NCBI RefSeq assembly: GCF_016587355.1
Contig: NZ_BNJF01000004.1
Coordinates: 682,001-746,000, forward strand
Direction of reading: 5' to 3'
DNA: 64,000 bases
DNA from: Ktedonospora formicarum
GTDB taxonomy: Bacteria > Chloroflexota > Ktedonobacteria > Ktedonobacterales > Ktedonobacteraceae
In this document: positions 26,807-36,643 of the stretch, piece after piece
Position numbering within the stretch: position 1 is the first letter of the stretch
How the letters are laid out: every line of letters begins with the position of its first letter
The notes under the pieces: generated by a model
Seen by the model: only the letters and a program-made list of their open reading frames with translations
Told to the model about the DNA's origin: nothing
The model's database searches: none
Program-made: the position numbers and the translations under genes

Positions 26807-29800
26807 CTAGAGCAGGGAAAGAGCACGTGCCCGGCTAATCGCCTGCGTGCGGCTAGAGGCACTCAGCTTACCAAGCAGGTTGCTAACATGTTTCTTGACC
26901 GTGGGCAACGCGATCACCAGAGTCTGGGCGATGTCCTGATTGGAGGCTCCAGTAGCCAACAGACGCAAGACTTCCTGCTCACGCCGGGTCAGGGAAACAT
27001 CTGGCGCGGAGAAAACAGCCGATGCCTGCTGCGCAGAGGAAAAAGCAGGTTTGGGAGTGGGTGCCGCCAGGGATGTACCTACACCTTGCTGCTCCTGCTC
27101 GAAAACGGCCAGCAGCTTTGAGATGAAGGTCCTGATGGAAGGAGCAAACTCATGCTGCTGGGAGTGCGAAGTGAGCAGTGCTTCAAGTGTCTGGCGCATT
27201 GGTTCGCCTTCATCCAGGTACACGCGCAGGTAGCCCTCCGGTTCCGTCAAGGCGAAGAGACGGGCCACGACCTCATAGGCCTGATTGCGCTGTCCAGTCT
27301 GATGCAGTGCTACCAGCAACTGGGCCAGATACGTGATGGTGATCCTGACGTTGGTTGGACGATCTAGATGCTTGCGCCACCTCTCTAGCAGGAAAACCGC
27401 TTCCGCCCAACAACGACGCGCAAAATATATCCGTATTACAACGGGGAGAGCCTCGTAAGGCCCGCTTCCCTCCCATACTCCTTGAGGAAAGATGATACTT
27501 TCAGCCCACTCGGCTGCTGCCTCTAGTTTTCCCTGTGTCAGCCATACCTCCGCTCGCAGCGCCGGCATCCTATCAGGGTAGTCCGCAAAGGGAGCACTCT
27601 GCATCAGGCATTCCAGCTCATAGAGAGACTGGTCAGCGAGCAAGTGATCCCCGATAGCAAGTGCGATTTTTACCAGCCAGACGTGCCCCCATGTGAGGAG
27701 ATCGAGCTGCTGCCAAGCCTTGGCAACCGGTAGCAGCATATGCAGCAGATTGCGCGCCTCCACCAGGCGGTTCCATTGGTACAATACCTGGATCAGGGCA
27801 AGTTGGAAATAGCCATTGAGCAGGGTATAGCCTGCGAGCTGTCTGAACAGATTAAGTGCTGTCAGGCTCTCCTCATATGCGATGTGCAGACGTCCTGCCT
27901 CTATCGCGCAGAGCACCATCCATTGCCTGATCTTGTAGCTCGCAGGGCTTGGTGCTTCTCGACTCACTCTCTCTTGTGCTAGGAGTAAGTGTGGCAAGAG
28001 TCGCGCACCCTCTTGCCGGATCGAGTAGTGGAGGGCAAAGGTGCAGGCGAGCGGGACCATCTGCCAGACCAGATCTTCGTCATGTTCCAATTCCTCTTCA
28101 ATCTCCTGCTGTCTGCGGCTCAAACGCCCATAGTCCCCACTGGTTGCGACTTCACTCAAGACAAGATACAGGTGGAGCAAGCGCAGACGCCAATGCAGGA
28201 GAGTATACTTCACCTCTCGATCTCCAGCAAGGGAGCCAGGGCTTGTCTCCTCGCTGCTCGCATTATGCCCTTGCCACAAAACGCTCTCTATTCGTGCCAT
28301 GAGTTGCCGTGCCTGCTGATGATACCGTTCGCTCTGCGGCCCGACGGTATTTGCGCCGGTGGCCAGCAGATAGAGCGCGGTTGTGAGTGCCAGCCGAGCA
28401 TGCTCGCGCACGCTGAGCTCAGGGAGCGCAAAAAACCAGCGCGCTACCGACTCCGCCTCTCCACGCAGCCAGAACTGCTCAACGGTCTGCTCCATGAGCC
28501 GCGTTGCCATGGAAAAATCAGACCCGGCAAGCGCATGGGTAATGGCCTCAGTCCACTGCCTCTCGGCCTCATAAAAAACAGCGGCCCGGCGGTGCAAGAG
28601 CGACACTCTTTCTGGTTGGTTGGCGTGGAGCACTGAAAGCAGGGTTTCACGAAAGAGATCATGCAGCCGATATGTACGACGCTCTTCATCCAAGGGCATC
28701 AGGAAAAGGTTCGCTCGCTCCAGCAACGCGAGCTGTTGCTGACTAACCGCCTTCGTAGGTGCGGCAGTGACAGCCTGACACACAGCAGCGTCCAGACGCG
28801 AGAGAATGGCGATTTGGAGTAAAAAGTCGCGTGTATCAGGGGACAAGCATGCCAGGATATCCTCCTGGACATAGTCCAGCAGATATCGCTGACTCCCAGT
28901 CAATGTCTCAAGATATGCCATATAATCTGCACGCTTCTGCATGGTAAGGGCGATCAGATGCAGGCCGGCGATCCAGCCCTCCGTCCGGCCCATCAGCCGC
29001 AGCAGTGCTTCTTCAGAAAGCGAAGAGAGGAGCATTTTATCCAGAAATTGGCTCGCTTCGCCCATCTGAAAGCGCAGTTCATCCGTGCGAATCTCGGTCA
29101 ACTGTCCATGGGCTCGCAGACGCGCAAGAGGCAGGTCTGGGTCCACACGGCTGGAAAGGATCAGGTGTAGATAAGCGGGCAGATGCTCTAGGAAGAAGGC
29201 CATGCCCTGGTGAATGACTGACTCTTCTATCACCTGATAATCGTCCAGAATGAGAACGATGGGGCAGGATATACCTGTTGGCTTTCCAGTTCATGGAGAA
29301 GCACAGAAAGACAGGAGGAGAGCGGTGGTGGCTGAGGCGATTGTAATTGTGCTACGACATTTTCTCCAAAGTTCTCAGCCAGGCTTGGGCATCGACGCAG
29401 AGACACGATCAACGCGCCCCAAAAGCGGGTTGGGCTGTTGTCCAGTTCGTCCAGCGAGAGCCATGCTACCTGCGTCTTTTTTTGCCGGTGCGCCCAAACC
29501 GAGATCAGCGTGGTTTTGCCCCAGCCCGCCGAGGCAGAGAGCAGGGTCAGCGGGGTCAAAAGCGCTTCATCGAGAGTTGTCAGCAAGCGTTCGCGCTCCA
29601 CCAGGGTATTTGGCTGTCTCGGCGGAGCAAGTCGGCTGGAGAGCATCATCATTTCCGGCTCTTTCGTAGCCGCAGACGGTTGCGCGCGCAAGAGCGAGTG
29701 TGCCGTCTCTTCTAACCGCGAGAAACTGAGGCTTTTCGTTTGTCCGAGATAGCGCTTGCGTGTGCGACCCTCTTTGGTTTGATAGGCATACCAGTATGCT

Positions 29801-30003
29801 CCTCCACGTGGCCTCTGCTCCTGGTAGACATTGAGCGAGCCTCTTGCGCTGTGGAAGGCAAATGAGGACACTTCATCAAGCCAGGCAAGCCAGGCGGTTT
29901 CCTCAGTTGATTGAAAACGTTGCGTCATCTGACCCTGGGTATACCACTCGTAGAGGTGTTGCTCTTTGGACCAGATCAGGGCGTGAAGAGGGGCTCTGGA
30001 CAT
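26807..30003 (-). CDS. Second LuxR/MalT-type STAND regulator, frameshifted
   Basis: This is a paralogue of 21376-24567 with the same layout. It has an integrase-like N-terminus (RGGAYWYAYQTKEGRTRKRY), Walker A LSASAGWGKTTLISVWA, then Walker B LILDDYQVI, sensor LILSSRVDPDLPLARLR, TPR-like helices and a C-terminal LuxR helix-turn-helix (LTRREQEVLRLLATGASNQD, ending KKHVSNLLGKLSASSR). The frame breaks at ~29268 in GCCCCATC; one missing C would restore PAPIVLILDDYQV. Start 30003 (MSRAPLHALIWS) has AAGGAAG upstream. If the break is real the product would stop before Walker B and be inactive. Confidence 0.8.
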
Positions 30004-30219
30004 TGAATCTTCCTTGCGTCTGCATTGTTCCCAACACCACTTCATTCCTCCCAACGCCAGGAGTATATCAAAGCGGAGTCTTGCTGGCAAGGAGCATCCT
30101 GATCGCACGTGACGACCCGATCCCACCCACCTCCTTTTTTCTGCCCCATCTTTCTGGTATGAAAGAGGAATTTCTCGTACTAGAAGAGTGAAGAGAGCTA
30201 ACGGTGCCGGGACATTTTC

Positions 30220-31007
30220 TTATCGGCAGCATAACGTGCCAAAAACATGCCTACTGTGCTGATACTTTGCAACGGCGGCGCGGGTGGCGAACCAGTGACG
30301 ATCTTGCTTACGCGCCTCTAACCTCCCATATCGGGCGGCCCAACTTAACACCTCTGGCTCATATCCAAACTCTCTGGCAAGTTGAGGCAAAGGGAAGGTA
30401 TCCTCCTCCTCTGTTGCCGGGATCGTTGCGCATGCTTCCAGATAGAGGTCAAGGCTGGCCTCAACGGCCTGATCGATCAGATTAATGAGAGGGTCATAAT
30501 TGCCAGTATTGCCCTCTTGGAGGGCATGGATATACCGCGCGCGCCACTCTTTGAGCACGAGCGCGGGTGGATATCCCTCATGTATAAGCATAAGATTGAG
30601 CAAGAGGCGTCCAACTCTCCCGTTTCTGTCGGGAAAGGGATGAACGGCTTCAAACCCGTGGTGGCAATGGCGGCACGGGTCACGGGATCATACTGCTGGC
30701 CCTGCTTCCCTTCAACCCACTTCTCCCACTCCCGCATCAAGCGAGGGACCTCACAGGCCGGAGGTGGAGTCATGTTTGATCCTCTACTATAGACAGGTAC
30801 CGTGCGCCATACGCCTGCCTGCTCTTCGTCAAGAATGGTGCGCATCACAAGCTTATGCAGAGTTAGAATGACGTCCTGGCTGATACGCTGCCGGTGCTGA
30901 TGGCCGTTGATGTTCGCCAACTCCACAACATAGTCATAGGCGCGGGCGTGGTTCTCCGTCTCCTTGTACTCTCTGAGTGAATGACCCCTTTCGTGGGGGC
31001 GAGCCAT
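30220..31007 (-). pseudogene. Fic-domain protein, frameshifted
   Basis: The first frame (30477-31007) has QDVILTLHKLVMRTILDEEQ-AGVWRT, then VPRLMREWEKWV. After a shift at ~30685 the Fic signature appears in the next frame as HPFPDRNGRVGR, followed by LLLNLMLIHEGYPPALV. One missing C in GCCACCAC would join them as IAHHGFEAVHPF. The C-terminus adds a helix-turn-helix-like segment (SWAARYGRLEARKQDRHWFA). Fic proteins transfer AMP or other groups to target hydroxyls. The N-terminal inhibitory helix is not visible. It may be a toxin or regulator, with no antitoxin seen adjacent. Confidence 0.75.
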
Positions 31008-31221
31008 ATACTGGTCGCGAGGCCTGACGAACTCGCTTATTCAAGGTGGTTGCAATGGCAAGGAACACCAGCCTCCCAGGCGCAACGCGAACCTTTAGCG
31101 TTCGTCCCTGGATAGAACATGTCCTCACAGAGCGAGAGACCAACCTATCGGGAGTCTGTTGGATGAGGGGCAGCAATCTGCTATCGTCCGTTCTGCAAGG
31201 AATCACATGACGTTTGCGGCT

Positions 31222-31412
31222 TCAGTCTCTTACTACGGTGTGCGCGGGAGTATAGGAGCCAGAAGCGCAATGATCAGGCCAAGAACTACCAGAAAGCTGA
31301 GTGCATAAGGCAGGGATATAGCTTGCGCAATTTGACCAATCATGGGAGGCCCAACCAGCGAACCCGTATAGGACATGGTGCTCACAGCTTCCAGGGCCAG
31401 CACAGGAGCCTA
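31222..31412 (-). pseudogene. MFS transporter C-terminal relic
   Basis: In the minus frame ending at the TAG near 31229 the sequence reads EAVSTMSYTGSLVGPPMIGQ, IAQAISLPYALSFLVVLGLI and IALLAPILP. This is the last two membrane helices of an MFS transporter of the 'YTG.L.GPP..G.IA' type. The remaining ten helices are missing. Confidence 0.6.
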
Positions 31413-32039
31413 ATCGGGTGTCCGGCTCGTGGTACAAAAGGCCAGCGGGAGAAGAGAGAGGGAGATGCGCATTATCAATCAAAGATAACATGATTACTCA
31501 ATATACGTTATATTCATCCAGTACATACTTTTGCAAGGCAGACAGCATGGGATGAGTGTTGCTTGACAATTGTTCTGTTTGAGCATATCCTATATATATA
31601 CTCAAAATATTCCAATACAGTATCTATCCTGCCAAAAAACTGGGACATCTTCTTAAGAAGATACTTGAGGAATATCATAAGCGCTGCAACGATCTGCTTG
31701 AACACTACTTAATCGCCTATGAATAAAAAAAGCACAAGCCCTCCTGTTTTGAGCGACACCGCATTGTTGCGGTCTTGTTTCAAGGCTGTTCCTCCCTGCT
31801 ACGCATGATATATTCCCAGATGCTTCACAACGTGATTGGTCATATTGACGTAACATGCACAGCCTTCTTCCATCGCTGTATACACAGCAAACAAACAATC
31901 AAGGGCTTGATCCGTCGTCACAGTATGCAATGCCCTGTTTTACAGGAATCACATATCGGCGTTTTGAAACAAAACAATGCATAATTACAGAGCAAATGCA
32001 CAAAGCGACGTCTATTCGGAATACCTCTTTTCGAGTCGG
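31413..32039. other. No recognisable gene
   Basis: AT-rich 630 bp with several short overlapping frames on both strands, none with a ribosome site or family resemblance. I see nothing I can assign. Confidence 0.4.
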
Positions 32040-32500
32040 CCGATTTCATTCAGTGAGGTGCAGTCACCAGACCCCACGGCTTTTGCCGGGGGCTTGTATC
32101 TCTCCTCACGCTTACCCATGGATCAGGGAAGGATACGTTCGCCGTCAGGACAAGCCTGAACACCACGAGGACGGGTGACAAGCGGTTCAACCAACCGCCA
32201 CTTCCCGGAGGACGTCGCCCCATACGCAAAAGGGGACGCAGGTTGAGCTCGCGTACAGGGCGTTAACCCTCATGCCAATCCGTGCATGCTGAACAGTCTG
32301 GCTGATGCAGGTATCCATGCATCACAAACAGTTTCTCTTGAATCAGAGGAGTGCCTTTGCTCTAGCCTGTTCTTAACATAGACACATTTCTTCGCGAGGC
32401 AACACAGGGAAACCGGAAAGGAGAGGGCAGACCCCGCCACCCATGCGCCTGAAAAGGACTCAGCATTCCTCCCCGCGCATGAATGCGGGGGTCTCCTGCC
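32040..32500. mobile_element. IS200/IS605-type end relic upstream of conflict operon
   Basis: The segment includes CCCCACGGCTTTTGCCGGGG (32078-32097) and, at its right edge, ATTCCTCCCCGCGCATGAAT followed by GCGGGGGTCTCCTGCC (32464-32500). This is a hairpin of the kind found at IS200/IS605 right ends. No transposase is readable between. The right edge lies 8 bp before the first ATG of the trypco1-like gene, so the insertion probably replaced that operon's native leader. Confidence 0.45.
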
Positions 32501-32508
32501 TCGATTTG

Positions 32509-32838
32509 ATGATGACAAACAAGCTCATTAGACTAGAAGACGGCCTATTGGTAGAAGTAGAAATAGGTGGGAATGAGGTACAGCAGATTGCAGGTGGTCT
32601 AGCCGAGAAGGTTGATGGCACTATGAACAAAATAAAGCCAATTCTTCTCAAAACCTGTCAACCTATTGTATCAGCTGTGAAAGATTTGTCTCGAGACACC
32701 GATCTTGAACAGGTTGAAATTGAAGTGGGATTGAGCTTTGATGTTGAAGGAAATATCTATGTCACGAAAGCAAAGTTTGGGGCAAATGTAGTTATAAAAA
32801 TGACGCTCAAACAGACTCAACACACTGGAGTTTCGTGA
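32509..32838 (+). CDS. Trypsin-co-occurring domain (trypco1-like) small protein
   Basis: This protein of 109 residues reads NKLIRLEDGLLVEVEIGG near the N-terminus, then DLEQVEIEVGLSFDVEGNIY and AKFGANVVIKMTLK. This fits the CU044_2847/trypco1 family: two beta-rich segments around a helix, encoded beside trypsin-like conflict proteins. I start at the double ATG at 32509; an upstream in-frame start at 32443 would add residues encoded by the IS end. The stop TGA is one base before the ATG of the protease-NACHT gene, so translation is probably coupled. No ribosome site is visible, perhaps because the IS relic removed it. In this family the domain is thought to partner the protease in regulation (inference from published family descriptions). 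Confidence 0.75.
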   Translation: MMTNKLIRLEDGLLVEVEIGGNEVQQIAGGLAEKVDGTMNKIKPILLKTCQPIVSAVKDLSRDTDLEQVEIEVGLSFDVEGNIYVTKAKFGANVVIKMTLKQTQHTGVS

Positions 32839-32839
32839 A

Positions 32840-35800
32840 ATGGGGAGTGGATGGAAAAATTCAGTTGTGCTCATCACGAGTAGTGACCATACCGAAAGTC
32901 ACTTTGGCACGGGTTTTGTCATTTATAATGATGAGCGGCATACCTATCTTGTTACTTGTGCGCATGTTATACGAGAAGTAGGTGGGCCAGAGAAGGTAGA
33001 AATCTCAGGTATGCAGGCAAAGGTCATTGCTTTGGGTCCTGAGGATGGGGCAGATATAGCAGTTGTCCGCATTGAGAGGCATTTTGCGAGAGAAACCCTC
33101 CCTTTATATGAGACAAGCGCAATAGGAAAACCGTTTCGCACAGCTGGCTTTCAATCAGATGGCAGGCAACATCTCATAAGAGAACTCCATGGTCAACTTG
33201 GTGAACAGGTTGGAATACAGCAGAGGCGGCAACAAGAGCGCATCAAAGCCTGGGATCTGGAGGTGACAGATAAGTTTACCTTACAGCCGGGGTATAGTGG
33301 TTCACCAGTAGTTAATGAAGACGATCATGTCATAGGAATTGTCAACACACGACGTGGCGAAGGAAAAACAGGGGTTGCGATTTCCGTCGAAGCGCTGAGG
33401 AGCATCTGGCAGGAGATGCCAGCGAGCCTCTTTAAGCAAGACAATAAGCACCGCAGGTTTCAAAAGGTACCGGCAACCTTCCCCTATCTTGTACAGGGCA
33501 ATATCCATCGTCCCCCCCTCCTCCTGAAATCCAGACCACACAATGACTCTTTCGCTGCAATGACATCGGTATTCTTTCAACGGGTGAATAAATCATCGCC
33601 TTTCAGCATCCAGCAACCACAAAATAGAACCGTTGATACGATCCTTTCAGAGTGGCTTGCAACCGCTCAATCCGAAAATCCCTTACTCTTCTTTTTCGAT
33701 TTTACAGCAGACATAGCGTTTGCCTTATCTGAAATTGCCAAACAACTCCCAGAGAGCTTGTGGATCGATGGATCAAGCTTCTATGATAGAGCTCTGGCCA
33801 CATGGAAAGAGCACGAAGAGCATGCTCTGCAGATAGAGGATTGGCCAACCACCATGTTCCTTGTCGATTTTTCCTCTCTTACACTCACGCATATTGCGGA
33901 ACAGCTATCTACACCTTCAAGTGATGCAGAACCAACGCCACTTATAAAAAAATTGTCGACATTTCTCAGGTGGGCGAAATCAAAGCAACATCACGTGGTG
34001 GTAGCAATACCAAAATACATATTGACTGATACTGATTTTGTGATTCTTCAGCAACAGACTGACGCGCTATTTCTACCAGAAAGACTGTTTGCAGCAGCAT
34101 ATGCCGAGCGTGTCACACTCTGCGAACAACTGCTTAACAGTCCATTGCATTTTCCTGACATACTACATCCACTTGTAAGCGCAAATAGTAGCACGTTGCC
34201 AATCGTCATCGCACACTACTTTCGTGATGTAGCAAGAATTCGAGTTGCTCCAGAAAAGGATGAACAGAAAGCGATAGCAATTTTGCTCGATCTCGCGCAC
34301 TATCTCATGCGCGATGGCTTTTACGAAATTGCTTTTCGGATTGAGCAGTATTGCGTTACACGAAAGGTGATCCAACAAAGTATTCATCTACATGTGGATA
34401 TCTTTCTCTACGCAGACAATGAAAAAGATCGGATGGTAGGCTCTTTGCCTACTGCCGCTGATTTACCTTTTGTCTTGCAGCACGGAGCGCTTACTGGAGA
34501 CACCGGCTCAGGGAAAACAACGGCACTCCATCAAATAGAACACCACTGGGCACTCCCCCGTCTGGAAACGATGGGGAAAAGCATAGACACCTATCTGCCG
34601 ATCTATGTCCCTCTTCTCCCCGCTTCTCCATTTGACTTGCAGCAGCAAATCGAACGCGCCCTGAGCTCAGATCTCTTTACACGCATAGATGTAGGACCGA
34701 AACGTTACCCGCTAGAATGTCATACGCTGGTAGCTGGTTTGAAGTCGTTTTTCGCTTTCCAGAAAATATTTTCCTCGCCATTGTTACTTCTATTAGACAA
34801 CGCCGATGTCTTGACCGTTTTGGACCAGGCACAATTGCAGGATGATATTGATAAACTTGGAACTTCTTCCAGGCAGATAGATATTCTGGTCGCCTTCCGT
34901 GAAGGAGCGATGACCCCTCTTCGCCACCGGCACTCTGCCCAATTGCAACCACTGGATGAGGACCAGGTCAATGAATTTCTTGCGAAACGCCGAGGTGACA
35001 AGAAGATACACTCACTCCTCTATCAAATCGCCCGGCCCATTTCCTCCTATATACGCAACCCTTTGCTTTTAGGGATGATATGTGATCTTGGCCTTGCATT
35101 CAATGACATGTATACAGTGAGCTTACATGATCTTCTCGAACGATATGTGCATCGTGCCCGGTCACAATTGCAACCAGGTTACGCTCAGCGCATTATTGAT
35201 GAATGGTTACCTGATATTGCCAGGCATGACCTACTTGAAAGTTGGTCCGCCCAGGTTGCCAAAGTTCGTAACGTTCCGGAGCTTATCCTTCTTGCAAGCA
35301 AAGTTGGGTTACTCGCCAATAATGCAGGAAATGGAAACGTTCTTGCTTTTCAGTTTGTCTACCTACGTGACTACTTCCTTGCCCGATACATTGCTCATGA
35401 CATACAGCAAAGGGGCGTCGAACCATCACTGACAGCCTTTTTTCATGACATGCAACGCTGCAGTCTGCCCCCCTTCAGATGGGAAACCGTTTTTAAGATT
35501 CTTATCAAACAGTTACAGAAAAAAGATGTTTCTGCTTTTATCGACTTTTTAAGCCTTTCCATGCAAGCACCTCAGCTGGCACAGAGGTGCTTGCTTGAAT
35601 TGGGGCCAGATATGTTCGGCCTCCCAAGACGTCCAGCGTCTGCACTTGTACAATCAATTGAAGATTGGAACATTCCTTTAGAGAAACGAATAGAAGCAGC
35701 CCATGTGTTAGGGAATCTCGACCCACGTATTCCTGACATAGGGCGATTACTTTCGGCTCTGGTAAAGATTGAGCCATCAGAGTTCATGCCTGGCTTTGGA

Positions 35801-36643
35801 ATTGCCAAATATCCAGTCACAAATAAGGAATTTGCCCGCTTTCTCCAGGATCAAGGGTATCAAACCAAAGCATACTGGACAGAGCGAGGTTGGGACTGGT
35901 TGCAACGTACCAAAACACTGTATCCACGCTACTGGGGCCATGGACAACTCAATCGCCCAAATTATCCAGTGGTCGGCGTCAACTTTTTTGAGGCAAAGGC
36001 TTATTGTATGTGGTTGTCACAATGCTTAGGAGTCCAATGTGATTTGCCATCGGTGACGCAATGGGACCGTGCAGCCCATGGATCGGAGAGATCCTTCGAA
36101 CTCTTGCTTGCCCTCTACCGAGAAACACTACGCAAAGGGAGTGTGCCAGATAAACATGTCATTCAAAGACAAATAGCGCAACAAAACGCGAAGAAAGTAG
36201 CAAGCATGCAACGCCACAAGGCTGCTGAGATTGTTGAAGAGCAGAAAGAACTCGACAGCCAAGTAGAAAGCCTTCTTATCAATGAGCTGATTTCGATAGC
36301 AGACAAGGCATTGAAAGACTATCAAGGGCAGATAGGGTCTATGCTGCCAATACCAATAGGTATGCATCCCAGCAATAGCATCGGATGCCACGATTTTTAT
36401 GGAAATGTCTGGGAGTGGACAAATACGGTCTTTTCTCATGTGGCTAACTATGTTGAAAATGTTCTGACAACTACAGCAGTCTATCCAGGAGAGTCTGCCT
36501 TTGTAAAAGGAGGAGCACCAGGCGTCGCCAATAGTGCTATCTGGACCCTTCTCGGTGGTTGGTTCGACCCGTTTGTGCGATTTCACAAGCTAGGTTTTCG
36601 TATTGTATCTGTAGCAAATTCTGAGAGGCTTATCCATGGTTAG
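32840..36643 (+). CDS. Trypsin-NACHT-FGE conflict-system protein
   Basis: This protein of 1267 residues has several domains. Residues 1-200 are a trypsin-like protease with an intact triad: His42 in VTCAHVIRE, Asp72 in DGADIAVVRI and Ser153 in GYSGSPVV. Residues ~210-540 are an unassigned alpha/beta region. Residues ~545-800 are a STAND/NACHT NTPase with Walker A TGDTGSGKTTAL, Walker B PLLLLLDNADVL and sensor DILVAFREG; helical repeats follow. Residues ~975-1262 are a formylglycine-generating-enzyme/sulfatase-modifying fold (YPVTNKEFARFLQD; GNVWEWTN; GFRIVS) with a coiled-coil insertion of ~100 residues. No signal peptide, so cytosolic. The start is 1 nt after trypco1, and the 3' end overlaps the MoxR gene by 8 nt. 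The likely logic is that sensing drives NTPase oligomerisation and protease firing, by analogy with other STAND defence proteins. Confidence 0.85.
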   Translation: MGSGWKNSVVLITSSDHTESHFGTGFVIYNDERHTYLVTCAHVIREVGGPEKVEISGMQAKVIALGPEDGADIAVVRIERHFARETLPLYETSAIGKPFRTAGFQSDGRQHLIRELHGQLGEQVGIQQRRQQERIKAWDLEVTDKFTLQPGYSGSPVVNEDDHVIGIVNTRRGEGKTGVAISVEALRSIWQEMPASLFKQDNKHRRFQKVPATFPYLVQGNIHRPPLLLKSRPHNDSFAAMTSVFFQRVNKSSPFSIQQPQNRTVDTILSEWLATAQSENPLLFFFDFTADIAFALSEIAKQLPESLWIDGSSFYDRALATWKEHEEHALQIEDWPTTMFLVDFSSLTLTHIAEQLSTPSSDAEPTPLIKKLSTFLRWAKSKQHHVVVAIPKYILTDTDFVILQQQTDALFLPERLFAAAYAERVTLCEQLLNSPLHFPDILHPLVSANSSTLPIVIAHYFRDVARIRVAPEKDEQKAIAILLDLAHYLMRDGFYEIAFRIEQYCVTRKVIQQSIHLHVDIFLYADNEKDRMVGSLPTAADLPFVLQHGALTGDTGSGKTTALHQIEHHWALPRLETMGKSIDTYLPIYVPLLPASPFDLQQQIERALSSDLFTRIDVGPKRYPLECHTLVAGLKSFFAFQKIFSSPLLLLLDNADVLTVLDQAQLQDDIDKLGTSSRQIDILVAFREGAMTPLRHRHSAQLQPLDEDQVNEFLAKRRGDKKIHSLLYQIARPISSYIRNPLLLGMICDLGLAFNDMYTVSLHDLLERYVHRARSQLQPGYAQRIIDEWLPDIARHDLLESWSAQVAKVRNVPELILLASKVGLLANNAGNGNVLAFQFVYLRDYFLARYIAHDIQQRGVEPSLTAFFHDMQRCSLPPFRWETVFKILIKQLQKKDVSAFIDFLSLSMQAPQLAQRCLLELGPDMFGLPRRPASALVQSIEDWNIPLEKRIEAAHVLGNLDPRIPDIGRLLSALVKIEPSEFMPGFGIAKYPVTNKEFARFLQDQGYQTKAYWTERGWDWLQRTKTLYPRYWGHGQLNRPNYPVVGVNFFEAKAYCMWLSQCLGVQCDLPSVTQWDRAAHGSERSFELLLALYRETLRKGSVPDKHVIQRQIAQQNAKKVASMQRHKAAEIVEEQKELDSQVESLLINELISIADKALKDYQGQIGSMLPIPIGMHPSNSIGCHDFYGNVWEWTNTVFSHVANYVENVLTTTAVYPGESAFVKGGAPGVANSAIWTLLGGWFDPFVRFHKLGFRIVSVANSERLIHG

